NCBI RefSeq assembly: GCF_029906345.1
Contig: NZ_JARYGY010000009.1
Coordinates: forward strand, 124,001 to 188,000
Length of the DNA stretch: 64,000 bases
Reading direction: 5' to 3'
Source: Aquimarina mycalae
GTDB taxonomy: Bacteria > Bacteroidota > Bacteroidia > Flavobacteriales > Flavobacteriaceae
The notes beneath the pieces are model-generated. The model worked only from the letters and a program-made list of their open reading frames with translations. It was not told where the DNA came from and did not search any database. Shown here in pieces: positions 43,040 to 51,103 of this stretch. Position 1 is the first letter of the stretch; each line of letters opens with the position of its first letter. A program made the position numbers and the translations under genes.

Positions 43040-44218
43040 TTATTTAAATGCTGGAATTCCAGTAATATCCATTCCTGTAATCAGAAGATGAATATCATGT
43101 GTTCCTTCATAAGTAATTACACTTTCCAGATTCATCATGTGTCTCATGATACTATATTCTCCTGTGATACCCATTCCACCCAAAATCTGCCTTGCTTCTC
43201 TAGCAATTTTTATTGCCATATCTACATTATTACGTTTTGCCATAGATATTTGAGCAGAAGTAGCTTTTCCTTCTTCTCTTAAAACTCCTAATCGCCATGC
43301 AAGCAACTGCGCTTTTGTTATCTCAGTGATCATTTCTGCAAGCTTCTTTTGTTGTAGCTGTGTTCCTCCAATTGGTTTATCAAACTGAATTCTTTCTTTA
43401 GAATAACGTAAAGCAGTATCATAACAATCCATTGCAGCTCCAATCGCTCCCCAAGCAATACCAAAACGAGCTGAATCCAAACAACCTAAAGGTGCTCCTA
43501 ATCCACTTTTTCCTGGTAATAGATTTTCTTTAGGAACTTTTACATTATCAAAAATTAGTTCGCCTGTTGCAGATGCACGAAGAGACCATTTATTATGTGT
43601 TTCTGGAGTAGAAAAACCTTCCATACCTCTTTCTACAACTAAACCGTGAATTCTTCCTTCTTCATTTTTTGCCCAAACCACCGCAATATCTGCAAACGGA
43701 GCATTAGAAATCCAAAGTTTAGCTCCATTAAGCAAAAAGTGATCTCCTTTATCTTTAAAATTAGTGGTCATTCCACCAGGATTAGAACCATGATCAGGCT
43801 CCGTAAGACCGAAACATCCCATAAATTCTCCAGAAGCCAACTTAGGTAAGTATTTATTCCTTTGTGCTTCACTTCCATATTTCCAGATAGGATACATAAC
43901 TAAAGAAGACTGTACCGAAGCAGTGGATCTAACTCCAGAATCTCCTCTTTCTATCTCCTGCATTATCAAGCCATAACTAATCTGATCTAGTCCAGCACCT
44001 CCATATTGTTCTGGGATATATGGGCCAAACGCCCCTATTTCTGCTAATCCTTTAATGATTTGATTAGGAAACTCTGCACGTTGTGCATATTCTTCTATTA
44101 TAGGAGACACTTCTCTTTTTACCCAACTACGAGCTGCATCACGAACCAATTTATGTTCGTCTGTTAAAAGGTCATCTATATTATAATAATCTGGTGCTTC
44201 AAAAAGATCAGGCTTCAT
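43040..44218 (-). CDS. Acyl-CoA dehydrogenase, glutaryl-CoA dehydrogenase-like
   Basis: 392 residues of standard length. Features: GLTEPDHGSNPGGM (substrate/FAD), the WSLRASATGELIFDNVKVP segment, and the C-terminal RQILGGMGITGEYSIMRHMMNLESVITYEGTHDIHLLITGMDITGI with the catalytic Glu in YEGTHD. The YEGTHDIH...L...G..ITG pattern and GVRSTASVQSSL near residue 96 match glutaryl-CoA dehydrogenases, which dehydrogenate and decarboxylate glutaryl-CoA in lysine/tryptophan breakdown. Monocistronic. Confidence 0.88.
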   Translation of the reverse strand: MKPDLFEAPDYYNIDDLLTDEHKLVRDAARSWVKREVSPIIEEYAQRAEFPNQIIKGLAEIGAFGPYIPEQYGGAGLDQISYGLIMQEIERGDSGVRSTASVQSSLVMYPIWKYGSEAQRNKYLPKLASGEFMGCFGLTEPDHGSNPGGMTTNFKDKGDHFLLNGAKLWISNAPFADIAVVWAKNEEGRIHGLVVERGMEGFSTPETHNKWSLRASATGELIFDNVKVPKENLLPGKSGLGAPLGCLDSARFGIAWGAIGAAMDCYDTALRYSKERIQFDKPIGGTQLQQKKLAEMITEITKAQLLAWRLGVLREEGKATSAQISMAKRNNVDMAIKIAREARQILGGMGITGEYSIMRHMMNLESVITYEGTHDIHLLITGMDITGIPAFK

Positions 44219-44604
44219 TAGATTTCGTATTTATTTTTTAAACTATTTTCAAAATTATCATCGTTAAACTACAAACAAATGTAATTAATGAAAAAAGAGC
44301 AACCAATTTTTTTTGACTTCTTAAAATATATTCTAAATCATTGAGGATATTCTATACCATAATTCGAAAAATAGAAGGTAATTATTTGTTGACTTTGGTG
44401 ATTTAATATGCAACAAGATTTGTGGATAATTTCCGCATTTCAGCACCGACTTCCACACATTTTAGAGAACCTTAACAATATTAATATTTTATTTAAAACA
44501 CTGTTTTACAGCGCTTTAATAGTCATGTAGCTGTGTAAAATTTGATGGCACAATTATTCCTTCTACTTAAGTAAATTAAAGAATAATTAAAACCTAAAAA
44601 CGAA
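44219..44604. other. 386-bp divergent gap
   Basis: Upstream region for the acyl-CoA dehydrogenase (minus) and the PepSY-like gene (+). Holds a single TGTGGATAA match (44421-44429) to a DnaA box, but no cluster, so no origin is claimed. No gene seen. Confidence 0.55.
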
Positions 44605-44916
44605 ATGAGAAAATTATTTGTATTGCCAGTATTAGCGTTTGGACTTTTATTAGGAACGCAAAGCATGAATGCACAAGAAACATCTTCTGATGAAACTGTA
44701 GAAGTTACTACTCAGGAAAAATATATCGAATTAGCAGTTGAAAACTTACCTCAACCAGTACTTGATGCTGTAGCCAGAGATTTTAAAGGTGCTACAATCA
44801 GTAAAGCTGCTGCCAAAGAAGATGCTTCTGAGTTTAAGTTAGAACTTACTAAAGAAGATGGAGAAACTGTAGAGGTTTTCTGTGATGCCGAAGGAAATTG
44901 GGTCACTAAAGACTAA
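44605..44916 (+). CDS. Small secreted PepSY-like protein
   Basis: 103 residues with a signal peptide ending MNAQ (about 23). The mature part LPQPVLDAVARDFKGATISKAAAKEDASEFKLELTKEDGETVEVFCDAEGNWV has the PepSY-like alpha-beta pattern of small Bacteroidota periplasmic domains. Role unknown; PepSY domains inhibit peptidases or bind ligands. Followed by two hairpins (44940-44961 and 44989-45020). Confidence 0.8.
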   Translation: MRKLFVLPVLAFGLLLGTQSMNAQETSSDETVEVTTQEKYIELAVENLPQPVLDAVARDFKGATISKAAAKEDASEFKLELTKEDGETVEVFCDAEGNWVTKD

Positions 44917-44939
44917 TTACAGTAAACATCTTAAGATCG

Positions 44940-44961
44940 TTAATTTATAGTCTTATAAATT
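44940..44961 (+). terminator. AT-rich hairpin after PepSY-like gene
   Basis: 10-base perfect arms (TTAATTTATA and complement) with a short loop, 24 bases past the stop codon. No T-run; the stronger terminator is the next hairpin. Confidence 0.5.
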
Positions 44962-44988
44962 AAACTTCGTAGAGTGATTAAATTTGGA

Positions 44989-45021
44989 AAAAGAGAGGAT
45001 TATATAATTCTCTCTTTTTTA
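44989..45021. terminator. Bidirectional terminator
   Basis: AAAAAGAGAG ... CTCTCTTTTT arms with an inner ATTATATAAT stem, between convergent PepSY-like and trmN genes, with T-runs in both directions. Confidence 0.85.
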
Positions 45022-45026
45022 TTTCA

Positions 45027-45740
45027 TTACATCTTTAGATAAAACTCCTTAGTAAGTTTGATATAATCCTCTGTATAAAGATGTCTTTGATTTTCTATAA
45101 TCAATTCATCAATTGCTGGATCAATTTGATCAAAACCGAATATCAACATACTCCTTTTTATTTCTGAAGAAGGATTTCCTTTTACTCTTGTAATTTTTTG
45201 AACAAACAATCCAGTTTTCTTTGCGATCTCTATTACGTTATCCTCTTCTTTATAAGGAAGTATGATTGCAAATCTACCTTTCTCTGAAAGTAAGTGAGCT
45301 GCTCCTATAAAAAGATGTTCAAAAGGTAACGCATCTTCAAATCTTGCAGTATCACGACTTGCATTAGATGTTTTATAATCATCTGTATAAAATGGAGGGT
45401 TACTAATTAATAAATCATACGTATCATCAATCTCCTGAAAAAACTCCTGAAAAGAAGCGTGATAGCAAAACAGTCGATCTCCCCAATCCGAGGACTCAAA
45501 ATTTTCAACAGCCTGTTCATAAGCATTGTCATCTATCTCAATAGCATCTATAGTCTCTGCATAAGAACGCTGAGCCATCATTAAGGCAATCACACCTGTT
45601 CCAGTTCCTATATCTAATATAGAATTCACTTCATCAGATAAGGGAGTCCAGGCACCTAGCAAAACTCCATCTGTACCAATTTTCATTGCACAACGATCCT
45701 GATGTATTGTAAACTGTTTAAATTCGAATGGGTTAGACAT
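45027..45740 (-). CDS. trmN: tRNA1(Val) (adenine-37-N6)-methyltransferase-like
   Basis: 237 residues: class I SAM methyltransferase with IDGTDGVLLGAW-type start (KIGTDGVLLGAW), DIGTGTGVIALMMAQR (motif I) and the NPPF amino-methylase motif in LLISNPPFYTDD. Close to YfiC/TrmN6. Methylates N6 of A37 in tRNA-Val in E. coli; the target here is presumed the same. Last gene of the rpsP-rimM-trmN run, six bases from rimM. Confidence 0.87.
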   Translation of the reverse strand: MSNPFEFKQFTIHQDRCAMKIGTDGVLLGAWTPLSDEVNSILDIGTGTGVIALMMAQRSYAETIDAIEIDDNAYEQAVENFESSDWGDRLFCYHASFQEFFQEIDDTYDLLISNPPFYTDDYKTSNASRDTARFEDALPFEHLFIGAAHLLSEKGRFAIILPYKEEDNVIEIAKKTGLFVQKITRVKGNPSSEIKRSMLIFGFDQIDPAIDELIIENQRHLYTEDYIKLTKEFYLKM

Positions 45741-45746
45741 GTGTTT

Positions 45747-46271
45747 TTAGAGATAAAGATCGATCAAGCCTTCTGGAGTATTTACATAAACCGTATTAGT
45801 TTCTCTATCCACTTTATCTATAAATTCATCATTCATTGGTATCAATATTTCAATCCCATTGCGATCAATTTCGAAAAGCGCTTGAGCTGTACTGTCGTTA
45901 ATATGCTTAATTACACCAACTTCTCCATAAGAATGATCAACGATTTTAAAACCAATTACTTCATGAAAATAAAATTTATCTCCTTCAAGTTTCGGCAATA
46001 GATCTAACGGAAGGTATATTTCCGCTTTCATCATATCGTCTGCATCTTCTTCTGAATCCACATCTTCAAATTTTACTCTAAGCAAATCACTTTTATGCAG
46101 TGAACTTCTTTCAATAAAAAATGGAACCAGATTTTTGTTATAATTAACAAAAACCGATTCCATTTTCGCATAACTTTCGGGCTCATCAGTGTCAAGTTTA
46201 ATCAACACTTCACCCTTAAAACTAAATTTGCTTACGATTTTGCCTAGATAGAAGCAATCTTCTTTCTTCAT
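45747..46271 (-). CDS. rimM: Ribosome maturation factor RimM
   Basis: 174 residues: N-terminal RimM beta-barrel (FYLGKIVSKFSFKGEVLIKLDT) and C-terminal PRC-barrel (KFYFHEVIGFKIVDHSYGEVGVIKHIND). Needed for 16S rRNA processing and 30S assembly through binding S19. Fourteen bases after rpsP, as in most bacteria. Confidence 0.93.
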   Translation of the reverse strand: MKKEDCFYLGKIVSKFSFKGEVLIKLDTDEPESYAKMESVFVNYNKNLVPFFIERSSLHKSDLLRVKFEDVDSEEDADDMMKAEIYLPLDLLPKLEGDKFYFHEVIGFKIVDHSYGEVGVIKHINDSTAQALFEIDRNGIEILIPMNDEFIDKVDRETNTVYVNTPEGLIDLYL

Positions 46272-46285
46272 CGTCAGTAATGCAA

Positions 46286-46813
46286 CTATTCTTCCTCGTT
46301 GCTAGCTTCTTCAGTTACTTCTTCTTCTGTAGCTTCTGCTGCCACTTCTTCTGCTTTTGCAGCTGCTTCTGCAGCATCAGCTTCACGCTTAGCATTTACT
46401 TCTTTTTCTGCAGCTAGTGCTTTTGCTTTTGCATCAGCTTCTGCTTTTGCTAAAGAATCTTTCTTAGCATTAACAGTACCTGATTTTTCTTCTAACCAAG
46501 CATTGAACTTTTCTTCTGCTTGCTCTTCAGTTAAAGCTCCTTTTCTAACTCCACCTGCAAGGTGATTTTTAAGCATTGCACCTTTATAAGATAAAATAGC
46601 TCTAGCAGTATCCGTAGGCTGCGCTCCATTTTGTAACCATTTTACAGCTCCATCAACATTTAAGTCAATCGTTGCTGGGTTAGTGTTTGGATTGTACGTA
46701 CCGATTTTTTCTAAAAATCTACCATCTCTTTTTGATCTAGCATCTGCAGCTACGATCCAGTAAAAAGGTTTTCCTTTTTTACCGTGTCTCTGTAATCTAA
46801 TTTTAACAGACAT
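46286..46813 (-). CDS. rpsP: 30S ribosomal protein S16 with long Ala/Glu tail
   Basis: 175 residues; the S16 core (about 1-85: VKIRLQRHGKKGKPFYWIVAADARSKRDGRFLEKIGTYNPN) is normal, but about 90 extra residues follow, composed almost entirely of Ala, Glu and Lys. Typical S16 is 80-90 residues. Long charged tails on S16 are known in Bacteroidota. First gene of rpsP-rimM-trmN. Confidence 0.95.
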   Translation of the reverse strand: MSVKIRLQRHGKKGKPFYWIVAADARSKRDGRFLEKIGTYNPNTNPATIDLNVDGAVKWLQNGAQPTDTARAILSYKGAMLKNHLAGGVRKGALTEEQAEEKFNAWLEEKSGTVNAKKDSLAKAEADAKAKALAAEKEVNAKREADAAEAAAKAEEVAAEATEEEVTEEASNEEE

Positions 46814-47165
46814 ATTAATTAATTTTTGGGTACTCGACCCCGTTTATAATTTAAGTGCGCAAATGTAATCATTTTTAGCAAATTAGCATCAAAATCCTTT
46901 CCCTTTAATTGCATATAATAAATTAGACCATAATACAGTCATCAAATTCATTCATTTTTGAAGTTTAAATAAACGGTAAAAACTTACTTTTAATACTTAT
47001 AAATATCAATTTTGTGTATTTCATCGATGTTTTTTTGACATTAATCGTCAAAAAAAGTGATTTTTATTGCAAAAAAGTTGTTTTCTTAAAATTTTCCTTA
47101 TATGTTTGTACCTGAATATGTTATTATGGTTTTGCCGTAATGATGTTTTTTAAAGCCCCAAACGT
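46814..47165. other. 352-bp divergent gap with an inverted repeat
   Basis: Upstream of rpsP (minus) and the lipoprotein gene (+). TTTTTTTGAC (47030-47039) and its perfect complement (47047-47056) form a 10-bp stem with a 7-nt loop about 110 bases before the lipoprotein start codon, possibly an operator or attenuator. No gene seen. Confidence 0.5.
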
Positions 47166-48047
47166 ATGATTAAAAAAATTACCCCACTATTGGCAGTAAT
47201 CTGCCTAATTCTAAATTCCTGTACTACAGATATTGAGGTAAACACTCCAGCGCTACAGGCAACCATAGACGGAAAATTATTCAAACCTGATATCAAAAAA
47301 GCAATTATACATGATGATGGTACATTAGTAATTATAGGAAATACTGATACAGAATCTATAAGTTTTACCACTTCTTCAACAAATGTCGGAACTTACAAAA
47401 TAGGACAACAAGCTATAAATGAAGTAAGTTTTAAGAATGATAACTCAAAATTCATTTCTGAAAACGGTATTAGTAATGGTGAAATTGTAATTACAGAAAT
47501 TCATAATAACCTGGTTTCTGGTAATTTTTATTTTCAAGATTTGAAAAGTTCGAATGGAAAATCCATGAGTTTTCAAAATGGATGGTTTTATAGGTTACCT
47601 ATAGAAAACTTTGTCCCTGAAATTGAAGAACCAGAACAAGAAGAAGTAGTTATAACAGTTGATGATGAAGAAGAGGAAGAAATCAACCCTTGTTTACTAA
47701 ACGCATCTCTTACTGCTTCCATCAATGGAGTAGAAATGATCACAGATGATCATGATGCCATTCCATTTGGAGTGAATACTCCTTCTATTTTAATTAAAGC
47801 AAGTAATGAGACTGAAGAAATAACACTAGTCTTCCCAATAGTTGTTACAGTTGGAGAGCATTCTTTAACTGGATCTGGAGCATATAGTGCTTCTTATAGC
47901 TATAATAATGATAAAGCATCTGCAATATCAGGAAAACTTACAATTGCTTCGCACGACACAGAAAGCAAATGTATTAGCGGGAGTTTTGAGTTTACCACAA
48001 CAAGTGGTGTAACTGTTACTAAAGGACTTTTTGATTACGGATATTAA
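47166..48047 (+). CDS. Lipoprotein with two DUF6252-like domains
   Basis: 293 residues with lipobox LNSC (Cys about 19). Two similar beta domains of about 100 residues flank an acidic linker (about 158-178, EIEEPEQEEVVITVDDEEEEE). The domain resembles DUF6252-type lipoproteins of flavobacteria (SINGxxF..., IxGxFxF endings: LVSGNFYFQD and CISGSFEFTT). Surface or outer-membrane location likely. Function unknown. Confidence 0.78.
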   Translation: MIKKITPLLAVICLILNSCTTDIEVNTPALQATIDGKLFKPDIKKAIIHDDGTLVIIGNTDTESISFTTSSTNVGTYKIGQQAINEVSFKNDNSKFISENGISNGEIVITEIHNNLVSGNFYFQDLKSSNGKSMSFQNGWFYRLPIENFVPEIEEPEQEEVVITVDDEEEEEINPCLLNASLTASINGVEMITDDHDAIPFGVNTPSILIKASNETEEITLVFPIVVTVGEHSLTGSGAYSASYSYNNDKASAISGKLTIASHDTESKCISGSFEFTTTSGVTVTKGLFDYGY

Positions 48048-48066
48048 TCACAACTCAACTATAATT

Positions 48067-48108
48067 AGCGAAAGCGTTCGTCTTTAATATAAAGATGAAC
48101 GCTTTTTT
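48067..48108 (+). terminator. Rho-independent terminator
   Basis: Arms AAGCGTTC and GAACGCTT with inner TCTTTA/TAAAGA pairing, followed by eight T residues, about 20 bases past the lipoprotein stop. Confidence 0.9.
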
Positions 48109-48197
48109 TTATTTTTTCAGAAACTAAAACTTTGCTACCACTCTAACTAATGTGCAAGAATTATTCCTTTTAAGTCTTTAATTACATAAGCATGTCT

Positions 48198-48231
48198 GCT
48201 CATAAATGTTAGCTAGCTAACATTTATGAGC
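48198..48231. repeat. Perfect 34-bp palindrome
   Basis: GCTCATAAATGTTAGCT followed directly by its complement, no spacer and no mismatch. It has no T-run and lies well outside either coding gene, so a terminator is unlikely. Confidence 0.85.
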
Positions 48232-48539
48232 TGTAATACTCCTTCCGATAATGTTATTGTTTCGTTAATTAATTATAAATAATTCTATAATACTGGTTGT
48301 TTTTATAACAAAAACAATTCTACCGTTTCGCAGGTTAACTCCTTTTAAAACAGCACTTTTTTTCATCTATCAGATTGTTCTTGTAGATAGATTTTATCTA
48401 TTTAACAGTTTTTTTGCTTTGTAAGTACAAAATAATACCAGCGTCTCAATTTATATCAAACAAAACTCACGTTTTTGATTCACAAAACAATTGGCCAACT
48501 GTTTTCTTTTTAGGATATAAACATTTAAAAACACAAAAA

Positions 48540-49850
48540 ATGAAAAATTTAAAAACAATATTTTTAAGCTTGTTAGTCGCCTCATTACTGGCAGCTTGTA
48601 ATGATGATGATGATTCAATAATCATAATAGACCAACCAGACACCCCATCTGAAGCTAGTTTATTATTAGAAAGTATTAGGCAAGATGGAGGAGTTCCGTA
48701 TGACGTAAATAATCCAGCCCTCACATTTACTGCAGAACAAAACGTTTTCTTACCAAGTATATTAGGTATTGATTATCGAACAGATAGATCGCTAGTTCCA
48801 GCTGGACCTACAGCGAGATTCCCTATGTTTAGGGGCTGGGAAACTACCTCAAATGGTCCTAGACAATGCTATTATGTAATCACAGAATCATCTGATAGAG
48901 AAATGGCAAGTGCATTGGGTGTTATTTTTGCTCCAAGAATGGCAGATGCTATAGGTTCTGGAGGTGAACAAAACGCAACTTGGACAGATGACGGAAGGCT
49001 GGTTTTTGAAGGGTCAGTAGATTTTTCACCTAAAAGATCTTTGGTTGCTGGAGGTGCAGATGGATTATTATTTGGTTTTCCTCCTGCAGAAGTAAATCCA
49101 GGCGCTATTGCAGACTCAGCATGGTCATCCTACGTGGTTTTACCTAGTGGTGTAGTAATTAATGCCCAAATGGTAGCAAATAGCACAGGAATCCACGATA
49201 GAATTCCTCATCCAGATGGTAATACAGCTGCTCAAGAAGATGATTTAAACAATCCAAATCTTGCCGCAGATCAAGCATCGGTAGTAATGCAACTTTTAGA
49301 TGGATGGCAAGACGGAAAACCTTATTACTTTCATATCGTAACCGATACTTCAGACCCAGGTCCAGCTACTATTGAATTAGGAGTATTTGCTCCAAGATTA
49401 GCAGAGTTACCAACATTTGGATTATTTCCTGGAGGTTCTATGTTACCTTTCAGTCCAACAGCAAATGGAAGAACTACAGATACTGGTGACGGTTTTGGAG
49501 TACAAGGCTTAAATTCGGCTTCTTTAAGTGATCGACAGGTACAAGATCCAACAAATACTTTCCCTATTGATCCTAGTGATGAACGTTATGCTCCAATGTG
49601 GGATGCACATATTACTGAATTTACAGTTCCTGAATCAGAGCGCCCAATTCTAAGAAGTTTTGATCAAATAAATCAACTTTTAGCAGATGGCACTTTAATT
49701 CCTTTTAGAGGTAATGCTAATCCAACTCCTTTAGCAAACTCATTATCTGATTTACTAACTGCTACAGGAGCAATTATTAACTGCCCAGTAATTACACAAC
49801 CTGAAGCAAGTGTAATAGGCACCCAAATCGGTTCTCCTCGAAATAATTAA
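48540..49850 (+). CDS. Surface lipoprotein of unknown function
   Basis: 436 residues from ATG 48540 (a long upstream frame from 48414 would place 42 residues before the signal peptide and is rejected). Signal peptide with lipobox LAAC (Cys about 19), followed by NDDDD, an acidic stretch typical of surface-exposed Bacteroidota lipoproteins. The mature domain is beta-rich with repeated features such as PTARFPMFRGWET and FAPRLAELPTFGLFPGG, and matches no family I know. Two strong hairpins follow. Confidence 0.8.
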   Translation: MKNLKTIFLSLLVASLLAACNDDDDSIIIIDQPDTPSEASLLLESIRQDGGVPYDVNNPALTFTAEQNVFLPSILGIDYRTDRSLVPAGPTARFPMFRGWETTSNGPRQCYYVITESSDREMASALGVIFAPRMADAIGSGGEQNATWTDDGRLVFEGSVDFSPKRSLVAGGADGLLFGFPPAEVNPGAIADSAWSSYVVLPSGVVINAQMVANSTGIHDRIPHPDGNTAAQEDDLNNPNLAADQASVVMQLLDGWQDGKPYYFHIVTDTSDPGPATIELGVFAPRLAELPTFGLFPGGSMLPFSPTANGRTTDTGDGFGVQGLNSASLSDRQVQDPTNTFPIDPSDERYAPMWDAHITEFTVPESERPILRSFDQINQLLADGTLIPFRGNANPTPLANSLSDLLTATGAIINCPVITQPEASVIGTQIGSPRNN

Positions 49851-49852
49851 CA

Positions 49853-49894
49853 CTAATAGTAATTAAGAAAAGGGCTTTTCTTAATTACTATTAG
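49853..49894. terminator. Long terminator hairpin
   Basis: 20-base perfect arms (49853-49872, 49875-49894) with a 2-nt loop, starting three bases after the lipoprotein stop; unusually AT-rich for a stem of this length. Confidence 0.75.
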
Positions 49895-49900
49895 CATTTT

Positions 49901-49939
49901 GAAAAAGCTTAGTTACAATATCTGCAACTAAGCTTTTTC
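49901..49939. terminator. Second terminator hairpin
   Basis: 14-base perfect arms (49901-49914 and 49926-49939) ending in a T-run, between convergent genes; together with 49853-49894 gives a double stop. Confidence 0.85.
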
Positions 49940-49940
49940 A

Positions 49941-50897
49941 TCATTTATTCAGATCCAACTCCATCTGAATATTGCAACGAGCATAGGGAGTAGGATTACC
50001 TACAACTTTATTAAATCCTAATTTTTGGTACAAATTAATCGCTGGAGTTAATACAGTATTACTTTCTAAGTAAATCTTCTTAGCATTTTGAGACACAGCT
50101 TTTTCAATTATAGCTTTTCCTAATATCCAACCAATTCCTTTTCCTTTGGCTTCTGGAGAGACTGCCATCTTTGCCAGCTCAAAATCATATTCAGAATCAG
50201 TCATTTTTATCAAAGCGCATACACCTACAGGTTTTTTATTATATAAAGCAATTAAAATATGACCTCCTTGATCCAAAATATAACTTTTAGGATTTTCCAA
50301 TGCTTTCAAGTCCATTTCTTCCATCTTAAAATAATGATTTATCCATTCTTCATTTAACCGTTTGAATACCTCTTTATATTTTTCTTCATAAGACACAATC
50401 TTTACTTTTCCAGACTCTCGTTTCTTCTTTTGCTCAACAACCCTTTTTAATAACGATTTATTGTCAAGTAAAAACTCAAATTCCCCAATCGCATTCCACA
50501 TATTATGCTTTGTCTGATCCAATATATCATCAACTGCACTTTGTACATCAAAGCATTGATCCTCCATTCTTATGGCTAAACTCTTACCTTTGGTAGTAAG
50601 CATTATGTTATTCTTTCTTCCGTCATTTTCATCTTTCTTTTCAGAAACAATTCCATCCCTAGACATCTCTCGAACTATTTTGCTAACAGAAGGATGAGAA
50701 TGCCCTATTTTCTTAGCAATAGCAGTAATCGACATCTCATTATTTTGCGACAAAACGTAAAATACTGGAAACCATTTTGGTTTTAAACCTACTCCGTACA
50801 ACTCATAAACTTGTCTGGCATCTTCAGTGATTCTCTCACTTAGCATTCTCAATCGACTTCCTATTGCCATCGTGCCTATTGTATCAAAAAAATCCAT
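49941..50897 (-). CDS. MarR-type regulator fused to GNAT acetyltransferase
   Basis: 318 residues: N-terminal MarR winged-helix domain (about 1-150; ITAIAKKIGHSHPSVSKIVREMSRDGIVSEKKDENDGRKN) and C-terminal GNAT acetyltransferase (about 165-315; LAKMAVSPEAKGKGIGWILGKAIIEKA, the acetyl-CoA loop, and LYQKLGFNKV). Fusions of this type act as regulators that also acetylate a small molecule or protein. Target unknown. Confidence 0.9.
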   Translation of the reverse strand: MDFFDTIGTMAIGSRLRMLSERITEDARQVYELYGVGLKPKWFPVFYVLSQNNEMSITAIAKKIGHSHPSVSKIVREMSRDGIVSEKKDENDGRKNNIMLTTKGKSLAIRMEDQCFDVQSAVDDILDQTKHNMWNAIGEFEFLLDNKSLLKRVVEQKKKRESGKVKIVSYEEKYKEVFKRLNEEWINHYFKMEEMDLKALENPKSYILDQGGHILIALYNKKPVGVCALIKMTDSEYDFELAKMAVSPEAKGKGIGWILGKAIIEKAVSQNAKKIYLESNTVLTPAINLYQKLGFNKVVGNPTPYARCNIQMELDLNK

Positions 50898-51103
50898 ATC
50901 TAAATCTATTTACGTAACCAATTACGTAAATGTATTGATTTATTTATTATTCTCAAAATGCGTTTCATTTTTCAATTAATAATATAGGGTACTTTTGATA
51001 GTTGATAATTCTGGATAACTTTTAGCGCTTCTAACCTATCATTTTACCTATTTTTGAAAATCGCTTCCACTGGAAGATGAAACTTTCTCGAAACTGATTT
51101 TTT

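Larger units (their letters stand above)
48048..48539. other. 492-bp gap: terminator, 34-bp palindrome, promoter
   Basis: Contains the terminator above, a perfect 34-bp palindrome at 48198-48231 and the upstream region of the next lipoprotein gene. An 8-bp inverted repeat (TTGTTTTT and its complement, near 48297-48317) is also present. No gene is seen. Confidence 0.6.

Noticed and set aside
44421..44429. DnaA box TGTGGATAA
   Set aside because: Only one copy; no cluster, AT-rich unwinding block or dnaA gene nearby, so an origin is not supported.
46299..46565. Open frame opposite rpsP, Ala/Ser-rich
   Set aside because: Antisense shadow of the Ala/Glu-rich S16 tail.
48198..48231. dif/XerCD site
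   Set aside because: XerCD sites have 11-bp arms and a 6-bp spacer and are imperfect; this is a spacer-less 34-bp palindrome.
48414..48539. Upstream start for the lipoprotein gene at 48414
   Set aside because: It would put 42 residues before a clear signal peptide and lipobox; ATG 48540 is better.
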